Shown: piece after piece, positions 1 to 6,672 of the stretch
How positions within the stretch are numbered: position 1 is the stretch's first letter
Layout: every line of letters starts with the position of its first letter
Source: Clostridia bacterium
Lineage (GTDB): Bacteria; Bacillota; Clostridia; Christensenellales; HGM11417
Assembly (NCBI GenBank): GCA_017407365.1
Contig: JAFQWR010000136.1
Location: 1-7,916, forward strand
Direction: 5' to 3'
DNA length: 7,916 bases
Made by a program: the position numbers and the translations under genes
The notes under the pieces: generated by a model
The model's input: only the letters and a program-made list of their open reading frames with translations
Told to the model about the DNA's origin: nothing
The model's database searches: none

Positions 1-624
1 ACCGCCATCGCAATCGGCAACCAGAATATGCCAATACAGCCTATCCTCGTTGAACTTGTGCTGATACGTCAGCTTTACCTGTATTTCACAGCGGTAATCC
101 TTGCCATCCTTGGTGCGCTCGATGCTATCCTTCAAATGCGTAAAGCCCTTTTCCATTGCCTCCGAAAGGGTGACGCAGTCCTTTTTCAGCACCGAGCTTA
201 CCGTTACATCCTCATCGTAATGCTGTGCTGTAACGTTGATGCTGAGGGCATCCTGATCGGTATTCAGATCGCACAGATCTGCAACAAAGCACGCCCTGAA
301 CGGATGCTTTTCAAGCCTTTTTTCATATTTTTTACCCTCAATCTTTACCGTACAGCATACGGAATCCTCCTCCGTCACCGTAAATTTTGGTGTGACGGTG
401 ATCAGGAAATAATCTACCATCGGCTCGGCAATGCCATCTAACCGATAGGGCTGCTCGCGCTCTCCCGTATACACGCATACCTCAAAATGCTCCGATTCTC
501 CTATGTATACGTTATCGCGGATTTCGCTCAGCTGATCGGTATACATAAGCTTATTTCCGTTACAGCCGCAAAGCCCACACAGCACAAATATAACAGCAAC
601 TCCAAATAAAAGCAATCGTTTCAT
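1..624 (-). CDS. Cys-rich lipoprotein of unknown function, 3' part beyond window
   Basis: An open frame of 208 codons runs from ATG at 624 to the left edge without a stop, so the C-terminus is missing. The start is set by an AAGGAG site (633-638) eight bases upstream. Residues 1-20 form a lipoprotein signal peptide: basic KR, a hydrophobic core, and the lipobox L18-C19-G20-C21, so C21 would be lipidated and the protein anchored on the outer face of the membrane. The mature part is hydrophilic, probably mostly beta, and has no domain that I recognise. It is unusually rich in cysteine for an exported protein (C50, C90, C91, C112, C118, C150, C179, C205). The last visible residues (LYWHILVADCDGG) resemble the closing strand of PepSY-like or similar small extracytoplasmic domains, but this is only a resemblance. 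It sits behind the trkH terminator, so it is probably its own transcript; I found no convincing promoter between 625 and 703. Confidence 0.85.
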   Translation of the reverse strand, partial: MKRLLLFGVAVIFVLCGLCGCNGNKLMYTDQLSEIRDNVYIGESEHFEVCVYTGEREQPYRLDGIAEPMVDYFLITVTPKFTVTEEDSVCCTVKIEGKKYEKRLEKHPFRACFVADLCDLNTDQDALSINVTAQHYDEDVTVSSVLKKDCVTLSEAMEKGFTHLKDSIERTKDGKDYRCEIQVKLTYQHKFNEDRLYWHILVADCDGG

Positions 625-704
625 AGCCCTATCTCCTTACATACAGTATAGTTCACTCTATGAGCAAGGGAAGGGAATTATGTCTGATTTACAGAAGCAG
701 ATAT

Positions 705-733
705 AAAAAAGCCGTCGGAAATACTCCGACGGC
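705..733 (-). terminator. Intrinsic terminator of the trkA-trkH operon
   Basis: A perfect 9-bp stem (GCCGTCGGA at 711-719 with TCCGACGGC at 725-733) closes a 5-base loop. On the minus strand it is followed by six T (705-710). It lies 6 bases after the trkH stop codon. The plus-strand side is also T-rich (TATATTTT), so it could act weakly in both directions. Confidence 0.93.
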
Positions 734-739
734 TATATT

Positions 740-2203
740 TTACCCTCTTTTCCACGCCTTGGGATGCAGTAAGAGCACAATCGGAAAGATTTCCAATCTG
801 CCTGCAAGCATATCAAAGGTGAGAATCAGCTTAGAAAACATACTGAAGCCCGAAAAATTACAGCTTGGGCCTACGGCATCAAACCCCGGACCGATGTTGT
901 TGAAGCAGGCAAGAACGGCAGTAAGATTTGTTTCTACCGAGCCGCCGTCTACCGAAATCAACAAAAAGCTTGCCAATATGATCATCAAATATATCACAAA
1001 ATAAAAAGCGGTGTTTGTTACAAGCTTTTCGTCGATATTTTTATCGTTGATACGAACAACCTCCACCTTATGCGGCTTTAATATCTGTAAAAAATTACGC
1101 TTGATCGCCTTGAACAGAATCAGAATTCTTGCACACTTGAAGCCACCCCCCGTGCTGCCTGCACACGCACCGCACCACATAAGCAGAAACAGAACGGCTT
1201 TTGAGAGAGCAGGCCAGATATCGTAATCGGAAATGGAAAAGCCCGTTGTAGTGATAACGCTTACCACATGGAATGCTGCCTGCCGAATCCCCTCCTCCGT
1301 TGTCAGCTTGAGCTCGGTACAGGAAAGGATGTTGGCGGCAATCAGCACAACGCTGATGACTACGATAAAAAAGTACAGACGAAGCTCCTCGTCCTTAATA
1401 ACGGCACGGAACTGCCGTAAAAGCAGAAGATAGTACACGCTGAAGTTTATGCCGAATAAAAGCATAAACACCGTGACCACCCAATGGATATAGGGAGAAT
1501 AGCTTGCAAGGCTGTCGTTCAACACACCAAAGCCACCCGTGCCCGCCGTGCCGAACATCGTGCATAATGCTTCAAACAGGGGCATTTTTCCGCACAGTAA
1601 AAAGATGAAGCACAGCACGCTTAACACAATGTACGAAAGATACAGCATTTTTGCCGTTTGCCTGATTCTCGGCACAAGCTTACCAACGCTGGGTCCCGGG
1701 CTTTCCGCACGCAGTATGTGCATGGTGTAGCCCTCGCTCTTTCCACCTACGGGAACAATGGCAAGCAAAAACACAAGAACACCCATACCGCCCAGCCAAT
1801 GACTGAAGCTACGCCAATACAAAAGCCCCTTGGGGATAACGGTCAGGTCGGTAATGATTGATGCACCCGTAGTGGAAAAGCCGGAGACCATTTCAAAAAG
1901 CGCATCAATATAATTGGGAATTGCCCCTGAAATGACAAAGGGCAGGCAAGAAAACGCACTCATCACAATCCAGCCCGTGCCTACACTGAGAAGCCCCTCT
2001 CGCGCAAAAAAATCCTTTTTAGCATTACGCGTTAAAAGACGGAGCACAAGGGATACGGCAAGCATAATACCGATTGTAATTGCAAACGCCATTACCGTGC
2101 GCATTTCTCTGCAGTACAGACTGATACCCATAGCTGGTATCATAAATAACGCCGCAATCGCAAGAATGAGCGAAAGAAAGCGCCCTAACATTTTATAATT
2201 CAT
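740..2203 (-). CDS. trkH: TrkH/KtrB-type potassium uptake membrane subunit
   Basis: Integral membrane pore subunit of a Trk/Ktr potassium transporter, 487 residues, close to the usual TrkH length. It has the four repeated membrane-pore-membrane units of the family. The four selectivity-filter loops are visible, each with its conserved glycine: STTGAS near 110-115, TAGTGG at 219-224, TTTGF at 318-322 and NIGPG at 436-440. Other family marks are GACAGSTGGGFK (345-356) and the closing MLAGRLEIFP (465-474). The ATG at 2203 follows the trkA stop by 9 bases and uses an AGGA overlapping that stop, so the two genes are translated as a pair; a second ATG four codons in is possible but has no better site. 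It is expected to be gated by the TrkA ring encoded just upstream. The gene ends at a strong terminator. The subfamily call (TrkH rather than KtrB) rests on length and on pairing with a double-RCK TrkA. Confidence 0.95.
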   Translation of the reverse strand: MNYKMLGRFLSLILAIAALFMIPAMGISLYCREMRTVMAFAITIGIMLAVSLVLRLLTRNAKKDFFAREGLLSVGTGWIVMSAFSCLPFVISGAIPNYIDALFEMVSGFSTTGASIITDLTVIPKGLLYWRSFSHWLGGMGVLVFLLAIVPVGGKSEGYTMHILRAESPGPSVGKLVPRIRQTAKMLYLSYIVLSVLCFIFLLCGKMPLFEALCTMFGTAGTGGFGVLNDSLASYSPYIHWVVTVFMLLFGINFSVYYLLLLRQFRAVIKDEELRLYFFIVVISVVLIAANILSCTELKLTTEEGIRQAAFHVVSVITTTGFSISDYDIWPALSKAVLFLLMWCGACAGSTGGGFKCARILILFKAIKRNFLQILKPHKVEVVRINDKNIDEKLVTNTAFYFVIYLMIILASFLLISVDGGSVETNLTAVLACFNNIGPGFDAVGPSCNFSGFSMFSKLILTFDMLAGRLEIFPIVLLLHPKAWKRG

Positions 2204-2212
2204 ACACGGTTC

Positions 2213-3571
2213 CTATGCAAAAATATCGTTGAACTGCAAAATAACATCCTCGCAGGCCCTTACAACAATGACAATATCACCCTTTCTGTAAACGGAATTA
2301 CCGCCGGGAATCTCAATACTGCCCTTGCTTGTGATGCAAGCAATCAGAACGTTCTTTTTCAGCTTCAGATCCTTTAAGGGAATATCACAATACATAGCGT
2401 TTTCGTCAATGATAAACTCTAACGCCTCGATCTCTCCCTCTGCAATATAGTGAATGGTGGTTGCTGCCCCTGCCTGATTTTTCATTGCACGCAGATAGCG
2501 CACAATGGTATCACAGAACAGCGTTTTGGGAGAGCCTACGTTGCCTAAGGGCAGGCTGTCTATAATTTTACTGTCGTCAAGGCGATCCAGGCAGGTGATA
2601 ATCTGTGGCACGTTGCAGGCATTGCCGTACATGGAAACAATAACGTTCAGCTCATCGTGCCCCGTCATCGTAACCAGGGCATCCGCCTCACCAAGCCCTT
2701 CGCTGCTGAGCAGCTCCTGGTTTCTTGCGTCACCGCAGATGATGCTCACGTTTTTCAGCTTGTCCGAAAGCTCCAGACAGCGTTCCATGCTTTTTTCAAT
2801 AACCGTAACACCGATTTTATCCTTGCTTAACGCCTGCGCAAGATAGTAACCTGTGGTACCACAGCCCGCAATCAGAACGTTACGCGTTTTGTGCGCGGTA
2901 ATACCAAGATTGGCAAGCATTTTAGACAGCTCGCTCGTTTGTGCGGTGACGAAGATTTTATCTCCCTCCTTCAGCACAAAGTTACCGTCGGGAATCAATG
3001 CAGTATCCCCACGAAGCACTGCGCAAAGCAAAACGCGGCTTTTTACAACAGTACCGAGATCACACAGGGGCAAGTTGCAAAGCTTACTGGACGCATCCAG
3101 CTTAAGCTCAACGATTTCCACTCTGCCCTTTGCAAAGAAATCTCTTTTCAAAAAACCCGGGTATTTGAGCAGACGCTCAATTTCCATTGCTGCGTAATGC
3201 TCGGGATTGAATACCAACGAAATACCGAAGGTTTCTCTCATGGCGTAGATCTGCTCGGTGTATTCGGGGTTACGCACACGCACAATGGTGTGCAGCTTAG
3301 CATTCAAGCCGTGTGCAGTCATGGCACACAGCAAATTCACCTCGTCGATCCCTGTGGCGGCAATTAAAACATCTGCCCCCTCTACGCCTGCCTCCTTCAG
3401 CACGCGCATAGACGCACAGTTGCCTGCCATAGCCATAACGTCATAGTGCTCAACAAATGAGCTGATCAGTTCTGCATCGTTAGCGATAACGGTGAGATCG
3501 TCACCCTCGGCGACAAGCTGCTTTACAAGCGCTTCAGCCACTCTGCCGCTTCCTGCAATGATGATTTTCAA
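2213..3571 (-). CDS. trkA: TrkA, double-RCK potassium transporter regulator
   Basis: Peripheral cytoplasmic subunit (452 residues) that binds nucleotides and gates the TrkH pore. The order is RCK_N 1 (about 1-125), RCK_C 1 (about 150-220), RCK_N 2 (about 230-350) and RCK_C 2 (about 380-450). The second Rossmann fold has an intact G236-C-G-T-T-G241 loop and the expected acid E259 at the end of strand 2. In the first fold the loop is G7-S-G-R-V-A12, with alanine for the third glycine, and the usual acid after strand 2 is alanine (VIAND, A30), so its nucleotide preference may differ. The chosen start is TTG at 3571, preceded by AAGGAG seven bases away; it gives the normal N-terminus MKIIIAGSG. 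A longer frame up to 3655 is excluded because the promoter lies inside it. First gene of a two-gene operon with trkH. RCK_C domains of Firmicutes transporters often bind c-di-AMP; that is family knowledge and was not tested here. Confidence 0.95.
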   Translation of the reverse strand: MKIIIAGSGRVAEALVKQLVAEGDDLTVIANDAELISSFVEHYDVMAMAGNCASMRVLKEAGVEGADVLIAATGIDEVNLLCAMTAHGLNAKLHTIVRVRNPEYTEQIYAMRETFGISLVFNPEHYAAMEIERLLKYPGFLKRDFFAKGRVEIVELKLDASSKLCNLPLCDLGTVVKSRVLLCAVLRGDTALIPDGNFVLKEGDKIFVTAQTSELSKMLANLGITAHKTRNVLIAGCGTTGYYLAQALSKDKIGVTVIEKSMERCLELSDKLKNVSIICGDARNQELLSSEGLGEADALVTMTGHDELNVIVSMYGNACNVPQIITCLDRLDDSKIIDSLPLGNVGSPKTLFCDTIVRYLRAMKNQAGAATTIHYIAEGEIEALEFIIDENAMYCDIPLKDLKLKKNVLIACITSKGSIEIPGGNSVYRKGDIVIVVRACEDVILQFNDIFA

Positions 3572-3578
3572 AGGGTTT

Positions 3579-3584
3579 CTCCTT
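3579..3584 (-). promoter_or_regulatory. Ribosome binding site that fixes the TTG start of trkA
   Basis: AAGGAG on the minus strand, seven bases before TTG at 3571-3569. No ATG or GTG gives the conserved RCK N-terminus, so this site decides the start. Confidence 0.85.
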
Positions 3585-3623
3585 TCTGTGCGAAAAAAAG
3601 CCGCAACAGCATCTGTACTTATT

Positions 3624-3652
3624 ATTCTATCACCGAAAAAAAGGAATGTCAA
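3624..3652 (-). promoter_or_regulatory. Sigma-A promoter of trkA-trkH
   Basis: On the minus strand a perfect -35 TTGACA (3652-3647), a 17-base spacer and -10 TAGAAT (3629-3624). Transcription would begin near 3617, leaving a leader of about 45 bases with a run of seven T but no recognisable riboswitch. Confidence 0.9.
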
Positions 3653-3804
3653 CAATAATAACAGAAGAACGAAAATGTTTCATAGAATAAAAAATCCGCC
3701 AAAGCCTGCTTTTCTTTTTTTCTTCATCCGCGCCGATTCTCTGAATAACAGAAGCAAAATATGCGGAATTCCGATTAAAGCACTGCTTATGACGGAGTGT
3801 TCCC

Positions 3805-3829
3805 AAAAAGGAGGATTATTCTTCCTCCT
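3805..3829 (-). terminator. Intrinsic terminator of yebC overlapping its stop codon
   Basis: On the minus strand AGGAGGA (3829-3823) pairs with TCCTCCT (3815-3809) around a 7-base loop that contains the UAA stop, followed by TTTT (3808-3805) so that the U run is five long. The 5' arm is made of the Glu codons at the end of yebC. The stem is perfect but the U run is short, so efficiency is uncertain. It separates yebC from the trkA promoter; no other terminator was found between 3655 and 3805. Confidence 0.72.
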
Positions 3830-4556
3830 CCTCGGGCAGATCTGCATTGTGATAAACGTTTTGCACGTCGTCGCTCTCATCTAAAAGATCGAGCATCTTC
3901 ATAAACTTCGTGAGCTTTTCGCCATCGATGGTAACCATATTCTGAGGAATCATGCTGATTTCCGCAGAGAGGAATTCCAGACCCTTTTCTTCCAGGTAGT
4001 TTCTGACCTCAGAAAAGCTTGCAGGCGAGGTGTAAACCTCAAACGCATCGTCGGTGGTGATGATGTCGTCTGCACCTGCCTCTAAGGCATATTCCATTAA
4101 GGTATCCTCATCGATCTTTGCGGTGCGCTCTACAACGATGACGCCCTTGCGGTCGAACATATACGATACGCTGCCAACCGTGCCCATAGAGCCGCCGAAC
4201 TTGTCGAAGCAATGGCGCACGTCTGCCGCCGTACGGTTTTTGTTGTCGGTAAGCGTTTCAACGATTACTGCAACACCACCGATGCCGTAGCCCTCGTAGG
4301 TGATTGCCTCGTAATCTACTGCACCCAATTCGCCGGATGCCTTTTTGATGCCGCGCTGAATATTATCGTTGGGCATATTGGCAGCCTTACACTTTGCGAT
4401 TACGTCGTAAAGCCTTGCGTTGGTGCTGGGATCGGGACCGCCTGCCTTAACGGCAACCGCAATTTCACGACCCAATTTGGTAAAAATACGGCCGCGAGCC
4501 GCATCACCCTTTGCCTTCTTATTTTTGATATTCGCCCATTTGCTATGACCGGACAT
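3816..4556 (-). CDS. yebC: YebC/TACO1-family translation or transcription factor
   Basis: A 246-residue protein with the diagnostic N-terminus MSGHSKWANIKNKKAKGDAARG, the family's usual length and all three domains. Members have been described as DNA-binding regulators in Proteobacteria, while TACO1 in mitochondria and YebC-type proteins in bacteria act on ribosomes, helping translation through difficult sequences such as proline runs; the second role seems more likely here because of the translation-gene surroundings, but that is inference. The start has GGAGG (4565-4569) eight bases upstream. The protein ends in an acidic tail of five glutamates (PEEEEE), and those codons also form one arm of the terminator. 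It lies 14 bases after the methyltransferase reading frame and is very likely cotranscribed with it. Other conserved stretches seen are NMPNDNIQRGI (about 70-80) and YEGYGIGGVAVIVETLTDN (about 88-106). Confidence 0.96.
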   Translation of the reverse strand: MSGHSKWANIKNKKAKGDAARGRIFTKLGREIAVAVKAGGPDPSTNARLYDVIAKCKAANMPNDNIQRGIKKASGELGAVDYEAITYEGYGIGGVAVIVETLTDNKNRTAADVRHCFDKFGGSMGTVGSVSYMFDRKGVIVVERTAKIDEDTLMEYALEAGADDIITTDDAFEVYTSPASFSEVRNYLEEKGLEFLSAEISMIPQNMVTIDGEKLTKFMKMLDLLDESDDVQNVYHNADLPEEEEE

Positions 4557-4570
4557 AAATAAAACCTCCG

Positions 4571-5343
4571 TTATTGATTGATTTGCTCTGCATAAACGCG
4601 ATACATAAGCACGGATGCCGCCACGCCTGCATTCAAGGATTCACAGCCCTCCTGCATGGGCAACGAGCATACACCCGTGACACCGCCAAACAGAGCACTG
4701 CTCACGCCGTTTGCCTCATTGCCGATGATAAAGCCGATTTTTCCCTTGGGTAACGCCATGCGAAAGATATTCTCGCCACCCATATCAGCGGCATAAAGCG
4801 ACGCCTCCCCTGCAAGTGAAAGTGCTTCCTCCTCGGTGCAGGTCATCAGCCTGACGTGGTAGATGCCACTCATAGAGCTGCGCACCGTTTTATCCGAAAA
4901 GGGATCCACGCAATCGATGAGATACAGCTCCGAAAAGCCAGTGGCACACGCCGTACGGATGATGGTGCCAAGGTTGCCGGGGTCGGAAATCCGATCCAGC
5001 ACCAAAAAGCTTCCCTCAGGCATCCGGAAATCACCAAAGCCCCCCTTAACAAGCGCAATAACTCCCTGTATTGCACGGTGTCGCTCAGCTTTCCGTAAGC
5101 CTCCTCCGAAAGAGAAATCACCTCTGTGCCCCTTGCCTCCGCAAGAAGAATCAGATCGTTTAACGCCTGCTCCTCGCTTTCGCGGACAAACAGAGTCTGC
5201 ACGGTCTGCCCACACAAAAGGGCCTCCCTTGCCATTTTGATACCTTCTACGGGATATAAGCCCGTTTGCTTGCGGTATTTTTTCTGTTTGAGCTTAAAGG
5301 CGGCAACAACCAGAGGATTATGCGCCGAGGATATCTTCTTCAT
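4571..5343 (-). pseudogene. TrmH/SpoU-family (YsgA/RlmP-like) rRNA 2'-O-methyltransferase, frameshifted
   Basis: Two overlapping frames together make one SPOUT methyltransferase of about 257 residues. The first starts at ATG 5343 behind AGGAG (spacing four) and encodes the L30e-like RNA-binding domain: MKKISSAHNP, then LYPVEGIKMAREAL near 29-42, ending KLSDTV. The second carries the catalytic domain with all three motifs: NLGTIIRTA (motif 1), IGNEANGVS (motif 2) and SLNAGVAASVLMY (motif 3), ending at TAA 4571. The family normally reads DTVxxQGV across the junction; here only five bases (5069-5073) lie between the GTG (Val) and CAG (Gln) codons instead of six, so one base is missing. No slippery heptamer or homopolymer is present there. 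In frame 1 translation would stop at 4870 after 157 residues, without the SAM-binding knot. The closest named relative by architecture and by its place after rplT is B. subtilis YsgA (RlmP, 23S A-loop methylation); that is inference. A sequencing error is the main alternative to a true pseudogene. Confidence 0.85.
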
Positions 5344-5364
5344 ATCGCTCCTATACATTCGGTA

Positions 5365-5396
5365 AAACGGGCTCCCGCATAAGGGAAAGTCCGTTT
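5365..5396 (-). promoter_or_regulatory. Imperfect hairpin between rplT terminator and methyltransferase gene
   Basis: On the minus strand AAACGG (5396-5391) can pair with CCGTTT (5370-5365), and inside it TCCC (5386-5383) with GGGA (5376-5373). It lies just upstream of the methyltransferase ribosome binding site. No good promoter was found here, so this leader may be reached by read-through of the rplT terminator. Function unknown. Confidence 0.35.
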
Positions 5397-5401
5397 CACT
5401 C

Positions 5402-5430
5402 AAAAAAAGGACGCAGCAGGTACTGCGTCC
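5402..5430 (-). terminator. Intrinsic terminator of infC-rpmI-rplT operon
   Basis: On the minus strand GGACGCAG (5430-5423) and CTGCGTCC (5416-5409) form a perfect 8-bp stem with a 6-base loop, followed by seven T (5408-5402). It starts 17 bases after the rplT stop codon. Confidence 0.95.
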
Positions 5431-5447
5431 CCGTTGATGCTAAATAA

Positions 5448-5804
5448 TTAGCCGAGCTTAGCCTTAGCCTGCTCGCAAAGAGCAGAGAAAGCCTCAAAGT
5501 TGTTGACAGCCATATCTGCCAGAACCTTTCTGTTTAAGTTGATGCCTGCCTGCTTTAAGCCAAACATCAGCTTGCTGTAGGAAAGACCGTTCATGCGAGC
5601 GCCTGCGTTGATACGAGCGATCCAGAGCTGACGGAAATCTCTCTTCTTCTGCTTTCTGCCAACGTATGCATACGCCTGCGATTTCATAACCGCTTCGCGA
5701 GCTACACGGTAGAGCTTAGACTTTGCGCCAAAATAACCTTTGGCGAGCTTTAAGATTTTTCTGCGTTTCTTAACGGCGTTAACACCGCGTTTAATTCTTG
5801 CCAT
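5448..5804 (-). CDS. rplT: 50S ribosomal protein L20
   Basis: 118 residues, the normal length. Begins MARIKRGVNAVKKRRKILKL, the strongly basic extension that threads into 23S rRNA, followed by GYFGAKSKLYRVA and the globular C-terminal part with DFRQLWIARINAGAR (about 57-71). GGAGG (5814-5818) lies nine bases before ATG. It is the last gene of the operon, 48 bases after rpmI. L20 is needed early in large-subunit assembly. In B. subtilis L20 also represses its own operon by stabilising a terminator in the infC leader; the terminator seen upstream of infC here fits the same mechanism, though L20 binding to this leader has not been shown. Confidence 0.99.
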   Translation of the reverse strand: MARIKRGVNAVKKRRKILKLAKGYFGAKSKLYRVAREAVMKSQAYAYVGRKQKKRDFRQLWIARINAGARMNGLSYSKLMFGLKQAGINLNRKVLADMAVNNFEAFSALCEQAKAKLG

Positions 5805-5852
5805 TTTAAATTACCTCCGATAATGGTGTGTGTCTTGCAAATAGCACGCGGC

Positions 5853-6050
5853 TTATTTGTAGGGGATCATCAGACGCACGTTCTTAACCTGCGTGCTGTC
5901 AACCAAAGCGCCTTTTCTTAAGTTACGCTTTCTCTTGCGGTCCTTCTTGTTCAGGATATGATTCTTGTACGCTCTTGCACGTTTGATCTTGCCGGTTTTG
6001 GTCAGTTCGAAACGTTTCGCAGATGCGCGGTGCGTTTTTTGTTTGGGCAT
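5853..6050 (-). CDS. rpmI: 50S ribosomal protein L35
   Basis: 65 residues, typical for L35, very basic. Begins MPKQKTHRASAKRFELTKTG, with the family's KTHRxxAKRF motif, and ends RLMIPYK. An upstream in-frame ATG at 6074 would add MRKQEEHD but is rejected: AGGAGG (6059-6064) sits eight bases before the ATG at 6050, which gives the conserved N-terminus. Middle gene of infC-rpmI-rplT. A 7-bp hairpin lies just before the ribosome binding site and could affect translation. Confidence 0.98.
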   Translation of the reverse strand: MPKQKTHRASAKRFELTKTGKIKRARAYKNHILNKKDRKRKRNLRKGALVDSTQVKNVRLMIPYK

Positions 6051-6068
6051 ATCGTGTTCCTCCTGCTT

Positions 6069-6085
6069 GCGCATAATCTATGCGC
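6069..6085 (-). promoter_or_regulatory. Perfect hairpin just upstream of the rpmI ribosome binding site
   Basis: GCGCATA (6069-6075) and TATGCGC (6079-6085) form a 7-bp stem with a 3-base loop in the infC-rpmI gap, ending four bases before AGGAGG of rpmI. There is no U run, so it is not a terminator. It could protect an mRNA end or tune rpmI translation; the role is inferred. Confidence 0.6.
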
Positions 6086-6099
6086 GAAAATATTATCGT

Positions 6100-6609
6100 T
6101 TAGGCTTTTTGCGGCCCTAAGATCATGATGATGTTTCTACCCTCGGTGAGAGGCTTGCGTTCCTGCTGAGCAACATCTTTAAGCTGCTCAAAGAACTCGT
6201 TCATAACGTCTACACCCATGCTTGCGTGCGCATTCTGGCGACCGCGCATTCGGATAGACACCTTAACCTTGTTGCCTGCCTGCAAGAACTTGCGGGCCTG
6301 CTTTGCTTTCACCTGCAAATCGTTGTCGTCAATGGTCATGGAGAGCCATACCTCTTTGATTTCTACGACGTGCTGGTTTTTGCGTGCTTCCTTTTCCCTT
6401 TTGATCGTTTCGTAACGGTATTTACCGTAATCCATCAGCTTACAAACGGGAGGAACTGCGTTGGGTGAAATCTTCACAAGGTCCAATTCCTTCTCTTCTG
6501 CAAGGCGATGCGCCTCTGCGCCCGATACGATACCAAGCTGCGTGCCGTCTTCATCGATCAGACGCACTTCTTTGTCACGAATGTCGTGATTGATCTGTAA
6601 CTCTTTAAT
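6100..6609 (-). CDS. infC: Translation initiation factor IF-3, AUU start
   Basis: IF3 binds the 30S subunit, checks the start codon and initiator tRNA, and keeps 50S away. From the chosen start there are 169 residues, the normal length: an N-domain with QINHDIRDKEVRLIDEDG (about 5-22) and PPVCKLMDYGKYRYE (about 53-67), a lysine-rich linker, and a C-domain with KVSIRMRGRQ (about 115-124). The frame is closed by a TAA only nine bases upstream, and the conserved INxxIRxxEVRLI segment lies before any ATG or GTG. The first possible codon is AUU at 6609-6607, nine bases after GGAGG. AUU starts are known for infC in E. coli and Geobacillus, where IF3 represses its own synthesis by rejecting the codon. 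Starting at GTG 6567 would remove the first 14 residues of the N-domain. First gene of the operon with rpmI and rplT, behind an attenuated leader. Confidence 0.97.
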   Translation of the reverse strand: MKELQINHDIRDKEVRLIDEDGTQLGIVSGAEAHRLAEEKELDLVKISPNAVPPVCKLMDYGKYRYETIKREKEARKNQHVVEIKEVWLSMTIDDNDLQVKAKQARKFLQAGNKVKVSIRMRGRQNAHASMGVDVMNEFFEQLKDVAQQERKPLTEGRNIIMILGPQKA

Positions 6610-6618
6610 CGGTGTTTA

Positions 6619-6623
6619 CCTCC
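6619..6623 (-). promoter_or_regulatory. Ribosome binding site that fixes the AUU start of infC
   Basis: GGAGG on the minus strand, nine bases before AUU. The next three bases (6618-6616) are an in-frame TAA, so nothing upstream can be used and the AUU is the only codon at proper spacing. Confidence 0.88.
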
Positions 6624-6636
6624 GAAATATAATGCG

Positions 6637-6672
6637 AAAAAAAAGGGACGACCGCCAAGCAGATCGTCACCC
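6637..6672 (-). terminator. Attenuator terminator in the infC leader
   Basis: On the minus strand GACGA (6668-6664) pairs with TCGTC (6651-6647), extended outward by GG/CC across a bulged T and inward by CTGC/GCGG across a bulged T and around a TTG loop, followed by eight T (6644-6637). It lies 14 bases upstream of the infC ribosome binding site, so it must be bypassed for the operon to be expressed. Confidence 0.9.

Noticed and set aside
645..650. TATACT as -10 of the lipoprotein gene
   Set aside because: Transcription would start on the ribosome binding site itself and there is no -35 at proper distance.
660..1004. Plus-strand frames opposite trkH, trkA and yebC
   Set aside because: They are antisense shadows without ribosome binding sites or family resemblance.
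3572..3655. N-terminal extension of TrkA by 28 residues from an upstream ATG
   Set aside because: It contains the trkA promoter and is not preceded by a ribosome binding site; the TTG start gives the conserved N-terminus.
3680..3720. Second possible yebC terminator (AAAG-CCTG-CTTT beside T runs)
   Set aside because: The stem is only four pairs; the hairpin at 3809-3829 is much better.
3680..3804. Short reading frame after yebC ending in a basic and hydrophobic tail
   Set aside because: Its only ATG in the gap gives about 15 residues; the longer version overlaps yebC in another frame and has no ribosome binding site. The gap holds a palindrome CGGAATTCCG (3764-3773) but no gene.
4870..5215. 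The two halves of the methyltransferase as separate genes
   Set aside because: The second frame has no suitable start before the catalytic motifs, and the halves join into one known family with a single missing base.
6051..6074. N-terminal extension of L35 (MRKQEEHD)
   Set aside because: The AGGAGG of the normal start lies inside it and L35 proteins begin MPKxKTH.
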